NCBI RefSeq assembly: GCF_003226535.1 | Contig: NZ_QKOB01000003.1 | Location: 1-64,000, forward strand | Direction of reading: 5' to 3' | Source: Meiothermus sp. Pnk-1 | GTDB lineage: Bacteria; Deinococcota; Deinococci; Deinococcales; Thermaceae | Length of the DNA: 64,000 nucleotides | In this document: in pieces, positions 11,516 to 19,035 of the stretch | Position numbering within the stretch: position 1 is the stretch's first letter | Layout: every line of letters begins with the position of its first letter | The notes under the pieces: generated by a model | Database searches by the model: none | Told to the model about the DNA's origin: nothing | What the model saw: the letters and a program-made list of their open reading frames with translations, nothing else | Made by a program: the position numbers and the translations under genes

Positions 11516-12711
11516 CCCTCTGGACCGTTCTGCGCAACCTGCGGGTGAGGGCGGTCGCGACCGCCCTCACCCTGCTGGGGGTGGCCCTGGCCACCGCGAC
11601 CGCCCTGCTGGTGCCGTTGGTGCTGCGCTCGCTGGAGCGCGGGGCGGCGGACGCGGCTCAGGTCTTCGACCTGCTCATCGCGGCCCGGGGCAGCCCCACC
11701 CAGGCGGTGCTCTCGAGCCTCTACCTGCTTCAGCCGCCCATCGCCAACCTGCCCTTCGCCACCTACGAGCGGCTCGCCCGCGACCCCCGCAGCCGCTACG
11801 CGATCCCGCTGGGCTTTGGCGATAACTACCGGGGCTTCCCCCTCTTGGGCACCAATGCTCAAGTTTTTCAGCTGCGCCTCAAGCCCAGCGCACCCCCCTA
11901 CTTCCGCCTGCGCGCGGGGCGGACCTTCACCGCCACCTACGAGGCGGTGTTGGGGGCCCGGGCGGCGCGGGAGACCGGCTTGCGGATCGGCGACCGGTTC
12001 CTCAGCGCCCATGGGTTTTTCGCCAGCCAGGCCGAGGCCGCCAGCGCCGCGGCCCACCACCAGGAGGAGCGCTACCGGGTGGTAGGGGTGCTCGAGGCCA
12101 CCGGGGGCCCCTGGGACCGGGCCATCTTCGTTCCCATCGAGGCCTACTGGGAAGTCCACGGCGAAGGCCAGTCGGAGCGCCAGGTGACCGCCGTGCTCTA
12201 CACCGGCCGGCGCCTCTCCGATGTCTACCAGGTGGCCCAGGAGGTCAACCGCGAGGGCTTGGCCCAGGCGGTCTTCCCGGGGCAGGTCTTCGCCCAGACG
12301 CGGGAGCTGCTGCTGCAAGGCCAGTCGGCCTACGGAGCGCTTTCGCTGCTGGTGCTGGCCCTGGCGGCCCTCTTGGTTTGGCAGGGGGTGTACGCAGGGG
12401 GCCTCGAGCGCCGCCGCCGCACCGCCCTGCTGCGGGCGCTGGGGGCAGGGCGGGGTCTGGTCTTCGGGGTGGTGCTCCTCGAGACCCTGCTCGAGGTGGC
12501 GCTGGGGGTGGCGCTGGGCCTCTTGCTGGGCTGGAGCCTGGCCGCCTTGGGGGCGGGGGTTCTGGGAGAGCGGCTGGGGTTTTTCCTGCCCCCTCCGCAG
12601 CTCAGCGCCGATCTGGTGGCCCGGGTTTCGCTCCTGTTGCCCCTGGGCCTCCTGGCGGCCCTGCCGCCCGCCCTGCAGGCCGCGCGCGAGAGCCCGCTGG
12701 AGTACCTCTAG
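11512..12711 (+). CDS. FtsX-like ABC transporter permease
   Basis: This 399-residue protein has the MacB/FtsX layout: one membrane segment at residues about 15-40, a large external domain of roughly 220 residues, then three membrane segments near the C terminus (about 270-395). The last part includes the coupling region ERRRRTALLRALGAGRGLVFGVVLLE and the final PALQAARESPLEYL. The external domain has a MacB periplasmic-core look (FDLLIAARGSPTQAVLSSLYL). It partners the preceding ATPase. Transport or release of a lipoprotein or envelope component, perhaps the CPFC protein encoded first in the operon, is an inference. The operon ends here, 10 bases before a convergent gene. Confidence 0.88.
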   Translation: MTLWTVLRNLRVRAVATALTLLGVALATATALLVPLVLRSLERGAADAAQVFDLLIAARGSPTQAVLSSLYLLQPPIANLPFATYERLARDPRSRYAIPLGFGDNYRGFPLLGTNAQVFQLRLKPSAPPYFRLRAGRTFTATYEAVLGARAARETGLRIGDRFLSAHGFFASQAEAASAAAHHQEERYRVVGVLEATGGPWDRAIFVPIEAYWEVHGEGQSERQVTAVLYTGRRLSDVYQVAQEVNREGLAQAVFPGQVFAQTRELLLQGQSAYGALSLLVLALAALLVWQGVYAGGLERRRRTALLRALGAGRGLVFGVVLLETLLEVALGVALGLLLGWSLAALGAGVLGERLGFFLPPPQLSADLVARVSLLLPLGLLAALPPALQAARESPLEYL

Positions 12712-12721
12712 ACGGCCCGGC

Positions 12722-13048
12722 TCAGGGATGACCCAGGCGCTCGAGAGCCCGCTCCAACGGCAGGTCGTGCCCTGCGATCAGCGCCGCGAGGTCGTCGGTC
12801 ACCGCCACCTCGGGGACCACGTCGTACAGGGTGAGCTGGATCAGCTCCCCCTGCACCTTCCCGTCGGCGGCCAGCAGGGTGAGCTTGGTGCGCTCGCGGT
12901 AGGTCTTCAGGTTCGTCAGGCTTTGGCCCCCCAGGGCCGCGCGGGCCTGGTTCAGCAGATCGAGGGCTTGGGGCTCGAGGGCGGCCTTCTGCCCCCAGGC
13001 CAGCCCGACGAGCAGCGCCCCCACAAGCGAGACCGATTGTATGCGCAT
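12722..13048 (-). CDS. small secreted protein of unknown function
   Basis: This 108-residue protein starts with a signal peptide (MRIQSVSLVGALLVGLAWGQ). The mature part begins with an amphipathic helix (LDLLNQARAALGGQSLTNL). It continues with a beta-like stretch (TYRERTKLTLLAADGKVQGELIQLTLYDV cut here into its two halves at LLAADG) that loosely resembles the start of LolA-type lipoprotein carriers. It is too short to be a complete LolA. It stands alone on the minus strand between the convergent exporter operon and the IclR gene. Function unknown; a truncated outer-membrane-lipoprotein-sorting homologue is one possibility. Confidence 0.55.
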   Translation of the reverse strand: MRIQSVSLVGALLVGLAWGQKAALEPQALDLLNQARAALGGQSLTNLKTYRERTKLTLLAADGKVQGELIQLTLYDVVPEVAVTDDLAALIAGHDLPLERALERLGHP

Positions 13049-13082
13049 GCCCCAGGTTTAATCGCCCCCTGTCGGCCCCGTG

Positions 13083-13919
13083 TCATCGGCGCGTCAAACC
13101 GGTCCGCCCCGCGCCTTGGCTGGGGCCGCTCAACCCAGCAGCGCGCGGGCCGGGGGTGGTTGACAGCCCCACGGCCACGGCCTCGGCAGCCTCCCTGACG
13201 GCAGCGATGTACGTCTCGCGCCGCCGTTCGTCGAGGCGAGCCGTAAAGCCCGCGATGTTGAGGGCCCCCCGCAGCGTCCCGCCCGCTACCACCGGGGCGG
13301 CGATGGAAAATTCCCCCACCGCCCAGTCATCCACCGAGATCCGCACCCGCTGTTGGCGTACCCGCTCCAGCTCCGCCCGGAGCGCTTCCGGGGACGCGAG
13401 GGTGTAGGGGGTGAAGCGCTCGAGCGGCCCGGCGAGCACCGCCTCCTGGACCTCGGGCGGCGAGAAGGCCAGCAGCGCCACCCCCAGCCCCCCCACGTGC
13501 AGCGGCAGCCTCGAGCCCACCGCCCAGTCCACCCGCAGGGAGTAGCGCGAGGGGCGGCGGTCCACCACCATCCGTTCCAGGCCCACCCGCACCGCCAGCA
13601 GGACCAGCTCCCCGCTCAGTTCGGCCAGCCGGTCCAGGTGGGGATTGGCGGCGCGGATCAGGTCGTGGGGCCAGAAAGCCCTCTCGCCCAGCAGGTGCAG
13701 CTTGGGTCCCAGCCGGTAGCCCTTGCGCGCGTCGCGCACCACGTAACCGAGGGGCTCGAGGGTGGCCAGCAGGCGGAAGGTCTGGTTGTTGCTCAGCCCG
13801 GCCTGGCGGGCCAGATGGGTCAGCGAGGCCCCCTCGTGCTGGCTGAGGGTCTCGAGCAGGTGCAGGGCGGCCCTTACGGCGCGCACCTGGGGTTTGTCTG
13901 AGCGGGCGGAGGTTGACAT
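13083..13919 (-). CDS. IclR-family transcriptional regulator of the sugar operon
   Basis: This 278-residue protein has the IclR N-terminal winged helix (VRAVRAALHLLETLSQHEG, LTHLARQAGLSNNQTFRLLATLEPLGYV). A C-terminal effector-binding domain follows (LDRLAELSGELVLLAVR, VGSRLPLHVGGLGVALLAF, ISVDDWAVGEFSIAAPVV, GALNIAG). It is divergent from the sugar ABC importer at 14006, with a palindrome in between, so it most likely controls that operon and perhaps itself. The serine and glycine positions of the usual 'LHCTAxGKA' ligand loop appear here as LHVGGLGVAL, which is atypical and suggests a different inducer. The last 30 residues are low complexity. Confidence 0.88.
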   Translation of the reverse strand: MSTSARSDKPQVRAVRAALHLLETLSQHEGASLTHLARQAGLSNNQTFRLLATLEPLGYVVRDARKGYRLGPKLHLLGERAFWPHDLIRAANPHLDRLAELSGELVLLAVRVGLERMVVDRRPSRYSLRVDWAVGSRLPLHVGGLGVALLAFSPPEVQEAVLAGPLERFTPYTLASPEALRAELERVRQQRVRISVDDWAVGEFSIAAPVVAGGTLRGALNIAGFTARLDERRRETYIAAVREAAEAVAVGLSTTPGPRAAGLSGPSQGAGRTGLTRR

Positions 13920-13956
13920 GCGGATGACAGCCGAGGGTTAGCCTGGCCTGGCTGAT

Positions 13957-13980
13957 ACAGCAGAAATGTATTTCTACTGT
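13957..13980. promoter_or_regulatory. imperfect palindrome, candidate IclR operator
   Basis: A 24-base imperfect palindrome runs ACAGCAGAAATG then TATTTCTACTGT, with 20 of 24 positions symmetric. It is centred midway between the divergent IclR and sugar-importer start codons. A partial third half-site (ACAGAAATG) follows at 13981. Its size and position suit an IclR dimer-of-dimers site. Confidence 0.55.
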
Positions 13981-14005
13981 ACAGAAATGTCAAGGGGGTA
14001 TGAAC

Positions 14006-15280
14006 ATGAAGCGATGGACGGCGCTGTTGGCGGTTCTGGTGACCTCACTGCCGGGGTGGTCGTTGGCCCAGACCGTCACCATCCAGTACTGGCACATCAA
14101 CACCGAGAGCTTCGGCCTGCCCGCGGTGCGCGAGCTCATCGCCGAGTTTCAAAGGCGCAACCCCACGGTCCGCGTCGAGGAGCGTTTCCAACAGAACGCT
14201 TACACCGGCCTGCTGCAAAACCTGCAAGCGGCGCTGGCCGCCGGGAATCCGCCCGACGTAGCCCAGATCGGCTACCTCTACACCAACTACGTGGCCGAGA
14301 ACTTCCCCTTCGTTCCCCTCACCGACCTCCAGGGCAAATTCGGCGGCGACCTCTCGCGCTTCCCGGCCAACGTGATGGCCCTGGGCCAGGTGGGCGGAGT
14401 ACAGCTGGGCATGCCCTACGCCCTCTCCAACATCGTCACCTACTACAACGCCGACCTCTTCCGGCGGGCCGGGCTCAACCCCGACCAGCCACCCCAGACC
14501 TGGGCTGAGTGGCGAGCCGCCGCTCGCCAGCTCAAGGAGCGCACCGGCAAGCCCATCTATATCCAGCTCCTCGACGACAACTGGAGCCTGGAGGCCCTGA
14601 TCGCCTCCAACGGCGGGAGCCTGTTGACCTGCCAGAACGGCCATGCGGCCCCCGGCTTCGCCGGCCGGGAAGCGGTCGAGGCCTTGCAGTTCTGGGCCGA
14701 TCTGGTAAAGGAGGGGCTGGCCCTTAACACCCTGTGGAACCAGGGGGAGCAGGCCTTCTTGGCCGGTGAAGCCGCAGCCTACATGACCACCATCGCCAAA
14801 CGGGCTGGGCTGCAGGCGGGCGCCCAGGGCAAGTTTGAGCTGCGCGGCACCCGATTCCCCAGCTTCGGCTCCAAGCCCACCCGCCTGCCGGGCGGAGGTA
14901 ACGTGCTGGTGGTCTTCGCCAAGGACCCGGCCAAGCAGGAGGCGGCCTGGAAGTTCATCCGCTTCCTCACCTCCGAAGAGGGTTTCACCATCTGGACCAA
15001 GGGCACCGGTTACGTGCCCCTGCTGCCCAGCCTAGCCGATGACCCCCGTTACCTGAAGGACTTCATCGCACAAAACCCCATCCAGCGGATAGGCATCCAG
15101 CAGCTCCCCAACACCTACCGCTGGACCAGCTTCCCCGGCCCTAACGGCCTGGCCGCCTCGCAGGCCCTGTTCAAGGCCACCCAGCGGGCCCTCGGCGGAC
15201 AGGCCAGCGCCCAAACTGCCCTGGGCGAGGCCGCGCAAGAGGTGAGCCGGCTGCTCCAGGGGGAGAAATGTGTGCGCTAA
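14006..15280 (+). CDS. sugar ABC transporter substrate-binding protein (family 1)
   Basis: This protein of about 424 residues has a signal peptide (MKRWTALLAVLVTSLPGWSLAQ). The mature part is a family 1 extracellular solute-binding protein: VTIQYWHINTES, ELIAEFQRRNPTVRVEERF, the LQNLQAALAAGNPPDVAQIG block, the GMPYALSNIVTYYNADLFRRAGL hinge and the C-terminal WKFIRFLTSEEGFTIWTKGTGYVP. This family binds oligosaccharides or glycerol-3-phosphate-type ligands for CUT1 importers. Two ATGs are 6 bases apart; the second has the better spacing from AAGGGGG. It heads an operon of binding protein, two permeases and a phosphodiesterase. No ATPase gene is present, so a shared MsmX-like ATPase elsewhere is likely. 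Confidence 0.9.
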   Translation: MKRWTALLAVLVTSLPGWSLAQTVTIQYWHINTESFGLPAVRELIAEFQRRNPTVRVEERFQQNAYTGLLQNLQAALAAGNPPDVAQIGYLYTNYVAENFPFVPLTDLQGKFGGDLSRFPANVMALGQVGGVQLGMPYALSNIVTYYNADLFRRAGLNPDQPPQTWAEWRAAARQLKERTGKPIYIQLLDDNWSLEALIASNGGSLLTCQNGHAAPGFAGREAVEALQFWADLVKEGLALNTLWNQGEQAFLAGEAAAYMTTIAKRAGLQAGAQGKFELRGTRFPSFGSKPTRLPGGGNVLVVFAKDPAKQEAAWKFIRFLTSEEGFTIWTKGTGYVPLLPSLADDPRYLKDFIAQNPIQRIGIQQLPNTYRWTSFPGPNGLAASQALFKATQRALGGQASAQTALGEAAQEVSRLLQGEKCVR

Positions 15281-15307
15281 CTTGGCGCACTGCCGAGGTC
15301 ACGCCGC

Positions 15308-16228
15308 ATGGCCCCCGCGACCCGCTCCAGCCCTGCCCGCCCCAAGGGTCAGCCCCTAACCGGGCTGACCCCCTACCTGTATCTGGCCCCGGCCCTGCTG
15401 GCGCTGGGGTTATTCATCTATTACCCGCTGCTCAACACCGTATACATCAGCTTTCACGAGTGGAACCTGGTGAGCGCCAAGCGCACCTGGGTGGGCCTGG
15501 AGAACTACCGGACCCTGCTCGCCAGCCCCGACTTTCGGGGGATTCTGCTCCAGAGCGGGCTGTATGTGCTCCTGGCCCTGGTGGGCAACTTCCTGCTTCC
15601 CGTGGGGCTGGCCCTGCTCACCTTGCAGGTGGGCGAGCGGGAGGGTGAGGTTTACCAGTCGCTCCTCTTCGCCCCCACAGTGGTGGCGGTCTCGGTGGGG
15701 AGCTTGGTCTGGTTGTGGTTTTACCTGCCCGCCGGGGGGGTGTTCAACGGCCTGCTGGCCCAGCTCGGCTTGCCCCCCCAGCCCTGGCTGAGCAGCTCCG
15801 CTATGGCCCTCCCGGCGGTCTCGCTGGTGGCGGCCTGGAAGTATTTGGGGTTTCACTACCTGATCGCCCTGGCCGGACTGCGGGCTATCCCCCGCGAGTA
15901 CCTGGAGGCGGCCCGCGTGGACGGGGCTTCCGGTCTCGCCCTGCTGAGGAGGGTGGTGCTGCCGCTATTTGGGCCGAGCGCCTTGTTCCTTTTTCTCTCC
16001 ACGGTGATTCAGTCGCTCGAGTACGCCTTTATCCCCATCGAGGTCCTGACCCAAGGGGGGCCCTTCGGCAGCACCTCCAACCTGATGTACGCGGTCTGGC
16101 AGGAGGCCTTCAAGTTCTTCCGGGCCGGGCTGGCCTCGGCCCAGGCGGTGGTGATGATCGCGCTGTTTGCCGGGTTCATCCTGTGGCAGTTCCGGCTTTT
16201 GGAGCGGAGGGTGGGGTATGAGCGCTAG
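15308..16228 (+). CDS. sugar ABC transporter permease (UgpA/MalF type)
   Basis: This 306-residue membrane protein has six predicted membrane segments and a proline-rich cytoplasmic N terminus. It is of the CUT1 MalF/UgpA type: YLYLAPALLALGLFIYYPLLNTVYISF, then the docking (EAA) loop EYLEAARVDGASGLALLRRVVLPLFGP, and a final TQGGPFGSTSNLMYAVWQEAF. GAGGT lies 7 bases upstream of the ATG. Together with the next permease it forms the channel for the sugar bound by the 14006 protein. Its stop lies inside the next gene, an 11-base overlap, which implies translational coupling. Confidence 0.92.
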   Translation: MAPATRSSPARPKGQPLTGLTPYLYLAPALLALGLFIYYPLLNTVYISFHEWNLVSAKRTWVGLENYRTLLASPDFRGILLQSGLYVLLALVGNFLLPVGLALLTLQVGEREGEVYQSLLFAPTVVAVSVGSLVWLWFYLPAGGVFNGLLAQLGLPPQPWLSSSAMALPAVSLVAAWKYLGFHYLIALAGLRAIPREYLEAARVDGASGLALLRRVVLPLFGPSALFLFLSTVIQSLEYAFIPIEVLTQGGPFGSTSNLMYAVWQEAFKFFRAGLASAQAVVMIALFAGFILWQFRLLERRVGYER

Positions 16229-17042
16229 GCGGGGGGCCTGGCTGGCACGAGGGGTGCTGCTGCTGGCGGTGGCGGCGGTGCTGGCCCCCATGCTCTACCA
16301 GATCGGTTTAAGCCTCAAGCCCGCCCCCGAGGTCTTCGGCTCGGCGCTGAGCCCGCTGTCCTGGCCACCGGTCCTGGATAACTATCGAAGCGTGCTGGAG
16401 AAACTGCCCTTCGGTCGCTACCTCTTCAACACCCTGGTCTTCGCGCTGGGGGTCACCCTGGGACAGCTCGTCCTGGCGATTCCGGCGGCCTACGCCTTCA
16501 GCGCTTACCGCTTCCGCGGGCAGGGGTTTTTGTTCGGACTGGTGCTGGTGAGCCTGATGATCCCCTTCGTGGTGACCTACCTGCCCAACTATTTGCTCCT
16601 GGCCCGGCTCGGGCTGCTCAACACCCTACCGGGGCTGATCCTGCCCATGCTGGCCGGCGGTTACGGCATCTTTTTGCTGCGCCAGCATTTCAAGAGTTTC
16701 CCCCTGAGCATCCTCGAGGCCGCCCAGGTGGACGGGGCCAGTACCTGGCAGATCCTGTGGCGGGTGCTGGTTCCGGCCAACCTCCCGGCCATCTCCGCGC
16801 TGGCGGTGTACCTGCTCATCAACGCCTGGAACCAGTTCGTCTGGCCCCTGCTGGTGGCCAACCGGCCGGAGGTCTACGTGCTCACCGTGGCGGTGCAGCG
16901 CTTCGCCGGGGGCGAAGGGGTGAACGACTGGGGGGCCATGATGGCTGCCGCCACCCTCGCCACCCTGCCCACGCTGCTGCTCTACCTGGCCGTGCGCAAG
17001 GCGATCCTGGAGACCTTCACCGAAGGAGCCGTCAAGGGATGA
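16218..17042 (+). CDS. sugar ABC transporter permease (UgpE/MalG type)
   Basis: This 274-residue protein is the second CUT1 permease, with six hydrophobic segments. It has the AYAFSAYRFRGQ loop, the VTYLPNYLLLARLGLLNT segment and the docking loop ILEAAQVDGASTWQILWRVLVP. The ATG at 16218 overlaps the preceding permease gene and gives the usual short cytoplasmic N terminus (MSARRGAWLARGVLLLAVAA). The longer frame would only add translated sequence of the previous gene. It pairs with the 15308 protein, and its stop overlaps the next gene by ATGA. Confidence 0.92.
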   Translation: MSARRGAWLARGVLLLAVAAVLAPMLYQIGLSLKPAPEVFGSALSPLSWPPVLDNYRSVLEKLPFGRYLFNTLVFALGVTLGQLVLAIPAAYAFSAYRFRGQGFLFGLVLVSLMIPFVVTYLPNYLLLARLGLLNTLPGLILPMLAGGYGIFLLRQHFKSFPLSILEAAQVDGASTWQILWRVLVPANLPAISALAVYLLINAWNQFVWPLLVANRPEVYVLTVAVQRFAGGEGVNDWGAMMAAATLATLPTLLLYLAVRKAILETFTEGAVKG

Positions 17043-17821
17043 CCCGACTTTTGTTCATCGGCGATATCGTAGGCCAGGCCGGGCTGCAGTACTTAGAGGC
17101 CCGACTGCCCAAGCTGATTGCCCACTATCGGCCCGATTTCATCGTCGCCAATGCCGAAAACCTGGACCTGACCGGGCCGGGCTTCGGGATGCTGCCGCAG
17201 AGCCTGGAGCGCCTACTGGCCCTGGGGGTGGATCTGGTAACCGGCGGGAACCACTCCTGGGACGGGCCACACGCCCCGCAGGTACAGGCCCACCCCAGGG
17301 TCCTGCGCCCCCTCAACTACAGCCCCGCCGCCCCCGGCAAGGGGTCGGCGGTGCTGGAAAAGGGCGGCTACCGGCTGGGGGTGGTCAACCTGGCCAGCCG
17401 CACCGCGCTGCCCTGGGCCGACGACCCGGTGACCGCCATGGAGAGGGTTTTAGCCCATTGGGAGGGCCGCCTCGACGGCATCGCGGTGGACTTTCACGGC
17501 GAGTCGGTGTACGAGAAGCTGGGCTTTGCCTTTCTCTTTGACGGGCGGGTCTCGGCGGTGCTGGGCACCCACACCCACGTCCCCACCCTGGACACCCGGG
17601 TGCTGCCCGGGGGTACTGCCTACGTCTCCGACGTGGGGATGACCGGGCCCGGTGGGGGGATGCAGGGGCTACGCCCAGAAGGCCTTGTCTCCTGGATGCG
17701 CCACCGGCTGCCGGGCCAGGAGAACCTCGAGCTGGCTTCAGGGCCGGTAGAGCTGGGAGCGGTGCTGGTCGGACTCGAGGGGGCGAGGGCCGTCTCGATC
17801 GAGCGCTTGCCCTTCACATGA
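17039..17821 (+). CDS. YmdB-family metallophosphoesterase
   Basis: This 260-residue protein carries all the metal-site motifs of the YmdB family (B. subtilis YmdB is a 2',3'-cyclic nucleotide phosphodiesterase): GDIVG at residue 8, NAENL, GGNHSWD, VDFHGESVYEK and GTHTHVPTLDTRVLPGG. It likely binds two metal ions and acts in the cytoplasm on cyclic nucleotides or other phosphoesters. It overlaps the second sugar permease gene by ATGA, so it is made with the importer, which is an unusual pairing. It could be a signalling arm tied to sugar uptake or simply a housekeeping gene caught in the operon. The 17822-18054 stretch after it is GC-rich and shows no gene. Confidence 0.88.
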   Translation: MTRLLFIGDIVGQAGLQYLEARLPKLIAHYRPDFIVANAENLDLTGPGFGMLPQSLERLLALGVDLVTGGNHSWDGPHAPQVQAHPRVLRPLNYSPAAPGKGSAVLEKGGYRLGVVNLASRTALPWADDPVTAMERVLAHWEGRLDGIAVDFHGESVYEKLGFAFLFDGRVSAVLGTHTHVPTLDTRVLPGGTAYVSDVGMTGPGGGMQGLRPEGLVSWMRHRLPGQENLELASGPVELGAVLVGLEGARAVSIERLPFT

Positions 17822-18054
17822 GCTTTCAAACCCTTTCGCGGCTCAGCCCGCAAGGGCCCCGATGCCGGGGAAGCGGCTGCTTTGCCCGAGACGCTTCTTT
17901 CGCCGCGAAGCGGGGTAGGGCAAACACGTCTAAAGCCGCTCGCAGAGCAGGACTGGATCTGCGGCATACTGCTCTCATGTCCAGGACAGAAACCGTCGTG
18001 CTCAGGCTGCGCTCCCCGGGGCTCGTTCACACATAAACCTTGACGCAGTCCATT

Positions 18055-18077
18055 TACCATTTTTCTGGGAAATGGTA
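18055..18077. promoter_or_regulatory. inverted repeat before the toxin-antitoxin pair
   Basis: TACCATTT (18055-18062) and AAATGGTA (18070-18077) form perfect 8-base arms around a 7-base centre, ending 13 bases before the antitoxin ATG. A TTGACG at 18040 and a CATACT at 18082 are possible promoter parts, but their spacing is poor. Antitoxins of this type usually bind such a site and repress their own operon. Confidence 0.55.
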
Positions 18078-18090
18078 TTGTCATACTGTA

Positions 18091-18345
18091 ATGGTAACCC
18101 TGCGCAAAGAGGTAGAACTGGGTACCGGTGGCCGGGTGGTGATCCCGGCGGAGATGCGCGAGGCCCTGGACCTGCACCCCGGTGACCGTCTGGTGTTAAC
18201 CCTAAAGGATGGGCGGCTCGAGCTGACCACCCCTAAGGCCATCCTACGCAAGCTCCACGGGAGCTTGGCCAAAGACGATGGCAGGGATCTCACCGCCGAA
18301 CTGCTCGCTGAGCGGCGCGAGGCAGCGGAGGGCAAGGGGTGGTGA
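18091..18345 (+). CDS. AbrB/MazE-type antitoxin (VapB-like)
   Basis: This 84-residue protein begins with a swapped-hairpin AbrB domain: LRKEVELGTGGRVVIPAEMREALDLHPGDRLVLTLKDGRLEL. The C-terminal 35 residues (LRKLHGSLAKDDGRDLTAELLAERREAAEGKGW, read as two parts) are charged and probably thread into the toxin's active site. The start is placed at 18091 because the AbrB fold begins there and the inverted repeat lies directly upstream; there is almost no leader. Its 3' end overlaps the PIN-domain gene by 7 bases, the usual arrangement of a type II toxin-antitoxin pair. Confidence 0.85.
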   Translation: MVTLRKEVELGTGGRVVIPAEMREALDLHPGDRLVLTLKDGRLELTTPKAILRKLHGSLAKDDGRDLTAELLAERREAAEGKGW

Positions 18346-18731
18346 TCGACGCCTCCGCCCTGATCGCTTTCCTCCGCAAGGAAGAGGGGCACGAGAAGGT
18401 CGCCAAAATCCTGACCCAGCGAGAGTGCGTGCTATCCACAGTGACCCGCACCGAGCTGATGGGGAAGCTGGTCGGTAGCGGGAGCTACACCGAAACCGAG
18501 GTGAGGGAAACCCTCGAGCTGCTGGCCGAAGCGCTTGAGGTTGTGCCCTTCGACCTGGAGCAGTCCGACCTGGCCGCCTTTTGGTACGCCCGCCGCAAGC
18601 CTTACAACCTGAGCCTGGGGGACTGCGTGTGCCTAGCGCTGGCCGAGGCGCGGGGGCTCGAGGTGCTCACCGCCGAGTCGGCCTGGGCCAGGCTTCCCAA
18701 CCTGCGGGTGAAGGTAAACATCGCTCGCTGA
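18339..18731 (+). CDS. PIN-domain ribonuclease toxin (VapC-like)
   Basis: This 130-residue protein has the PIN fold. Acidic metal-binding residues are visible at D4 (MVIDASALIAFL), E39 (TRTELMGKL) and D95 (LSLGDCVCLALA). The fourth position, usually D in 'LTxD', is E113 here (LTAESAWARL), which is likely tolerated. VapC-type toxins cleave tRNA or rRNA when their antitoxin is lost. The GTG start overlaps the AbrB gene. On a plasmid-like replicon such a pair would stabilise inheritance, which fits the replication origin about 4 kb downstream. Confidence 0.87.
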   Translation: MVIDASALIAFLRKEEGHEKVAKILTQRECVLSTVTRTELMGKLVGSGSYTETEVRETLELLAEALEVVPFDLEQSDLAAFWYARRKPYNLSLGDCVCLALAEARGLEVLTAESAWARLPNLRVKVNIAR

Positions 18732-19035
18732 GCCGGGGCAGATATTGGCAAAGGCCCTCGGGACGCTCCCCAGGTCGGGTGAGGAGGGGCGCTGCCGGGC
18801 TTTCTGTGGCCACCGGGGGGTGGCAGGGGACCGCCCACGTGGGCATCCCCTCGGAACGTAGCGGGAAGCCGGGGCCCTCAGGCATGGGGGAAAACGGCGC
18901 TCTGGAAAGCCCTCTCCCCTCAAGGACGCCAACGCCTCCTTGCCTTCCCCCAGGGAGCGTGTTAGGTTGAGGGCGAAGCGGAAGGCTGCGTATGCCAGAG
19001 GGGCTAGAGGCGGTAGGTATGGGGGTCTTGGGCGG
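18732..19035. other. intergenic stretch without a recognised gene
   Basis: These 304 bases are GC-rich. They hold a short palindrome, CCCACGTGGG, near 18834, but no open frame with a ribosome site, no recognisable promoter and no RNA motif. They separate the toxin gene from the MocR gene. Confidence 0.5.
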
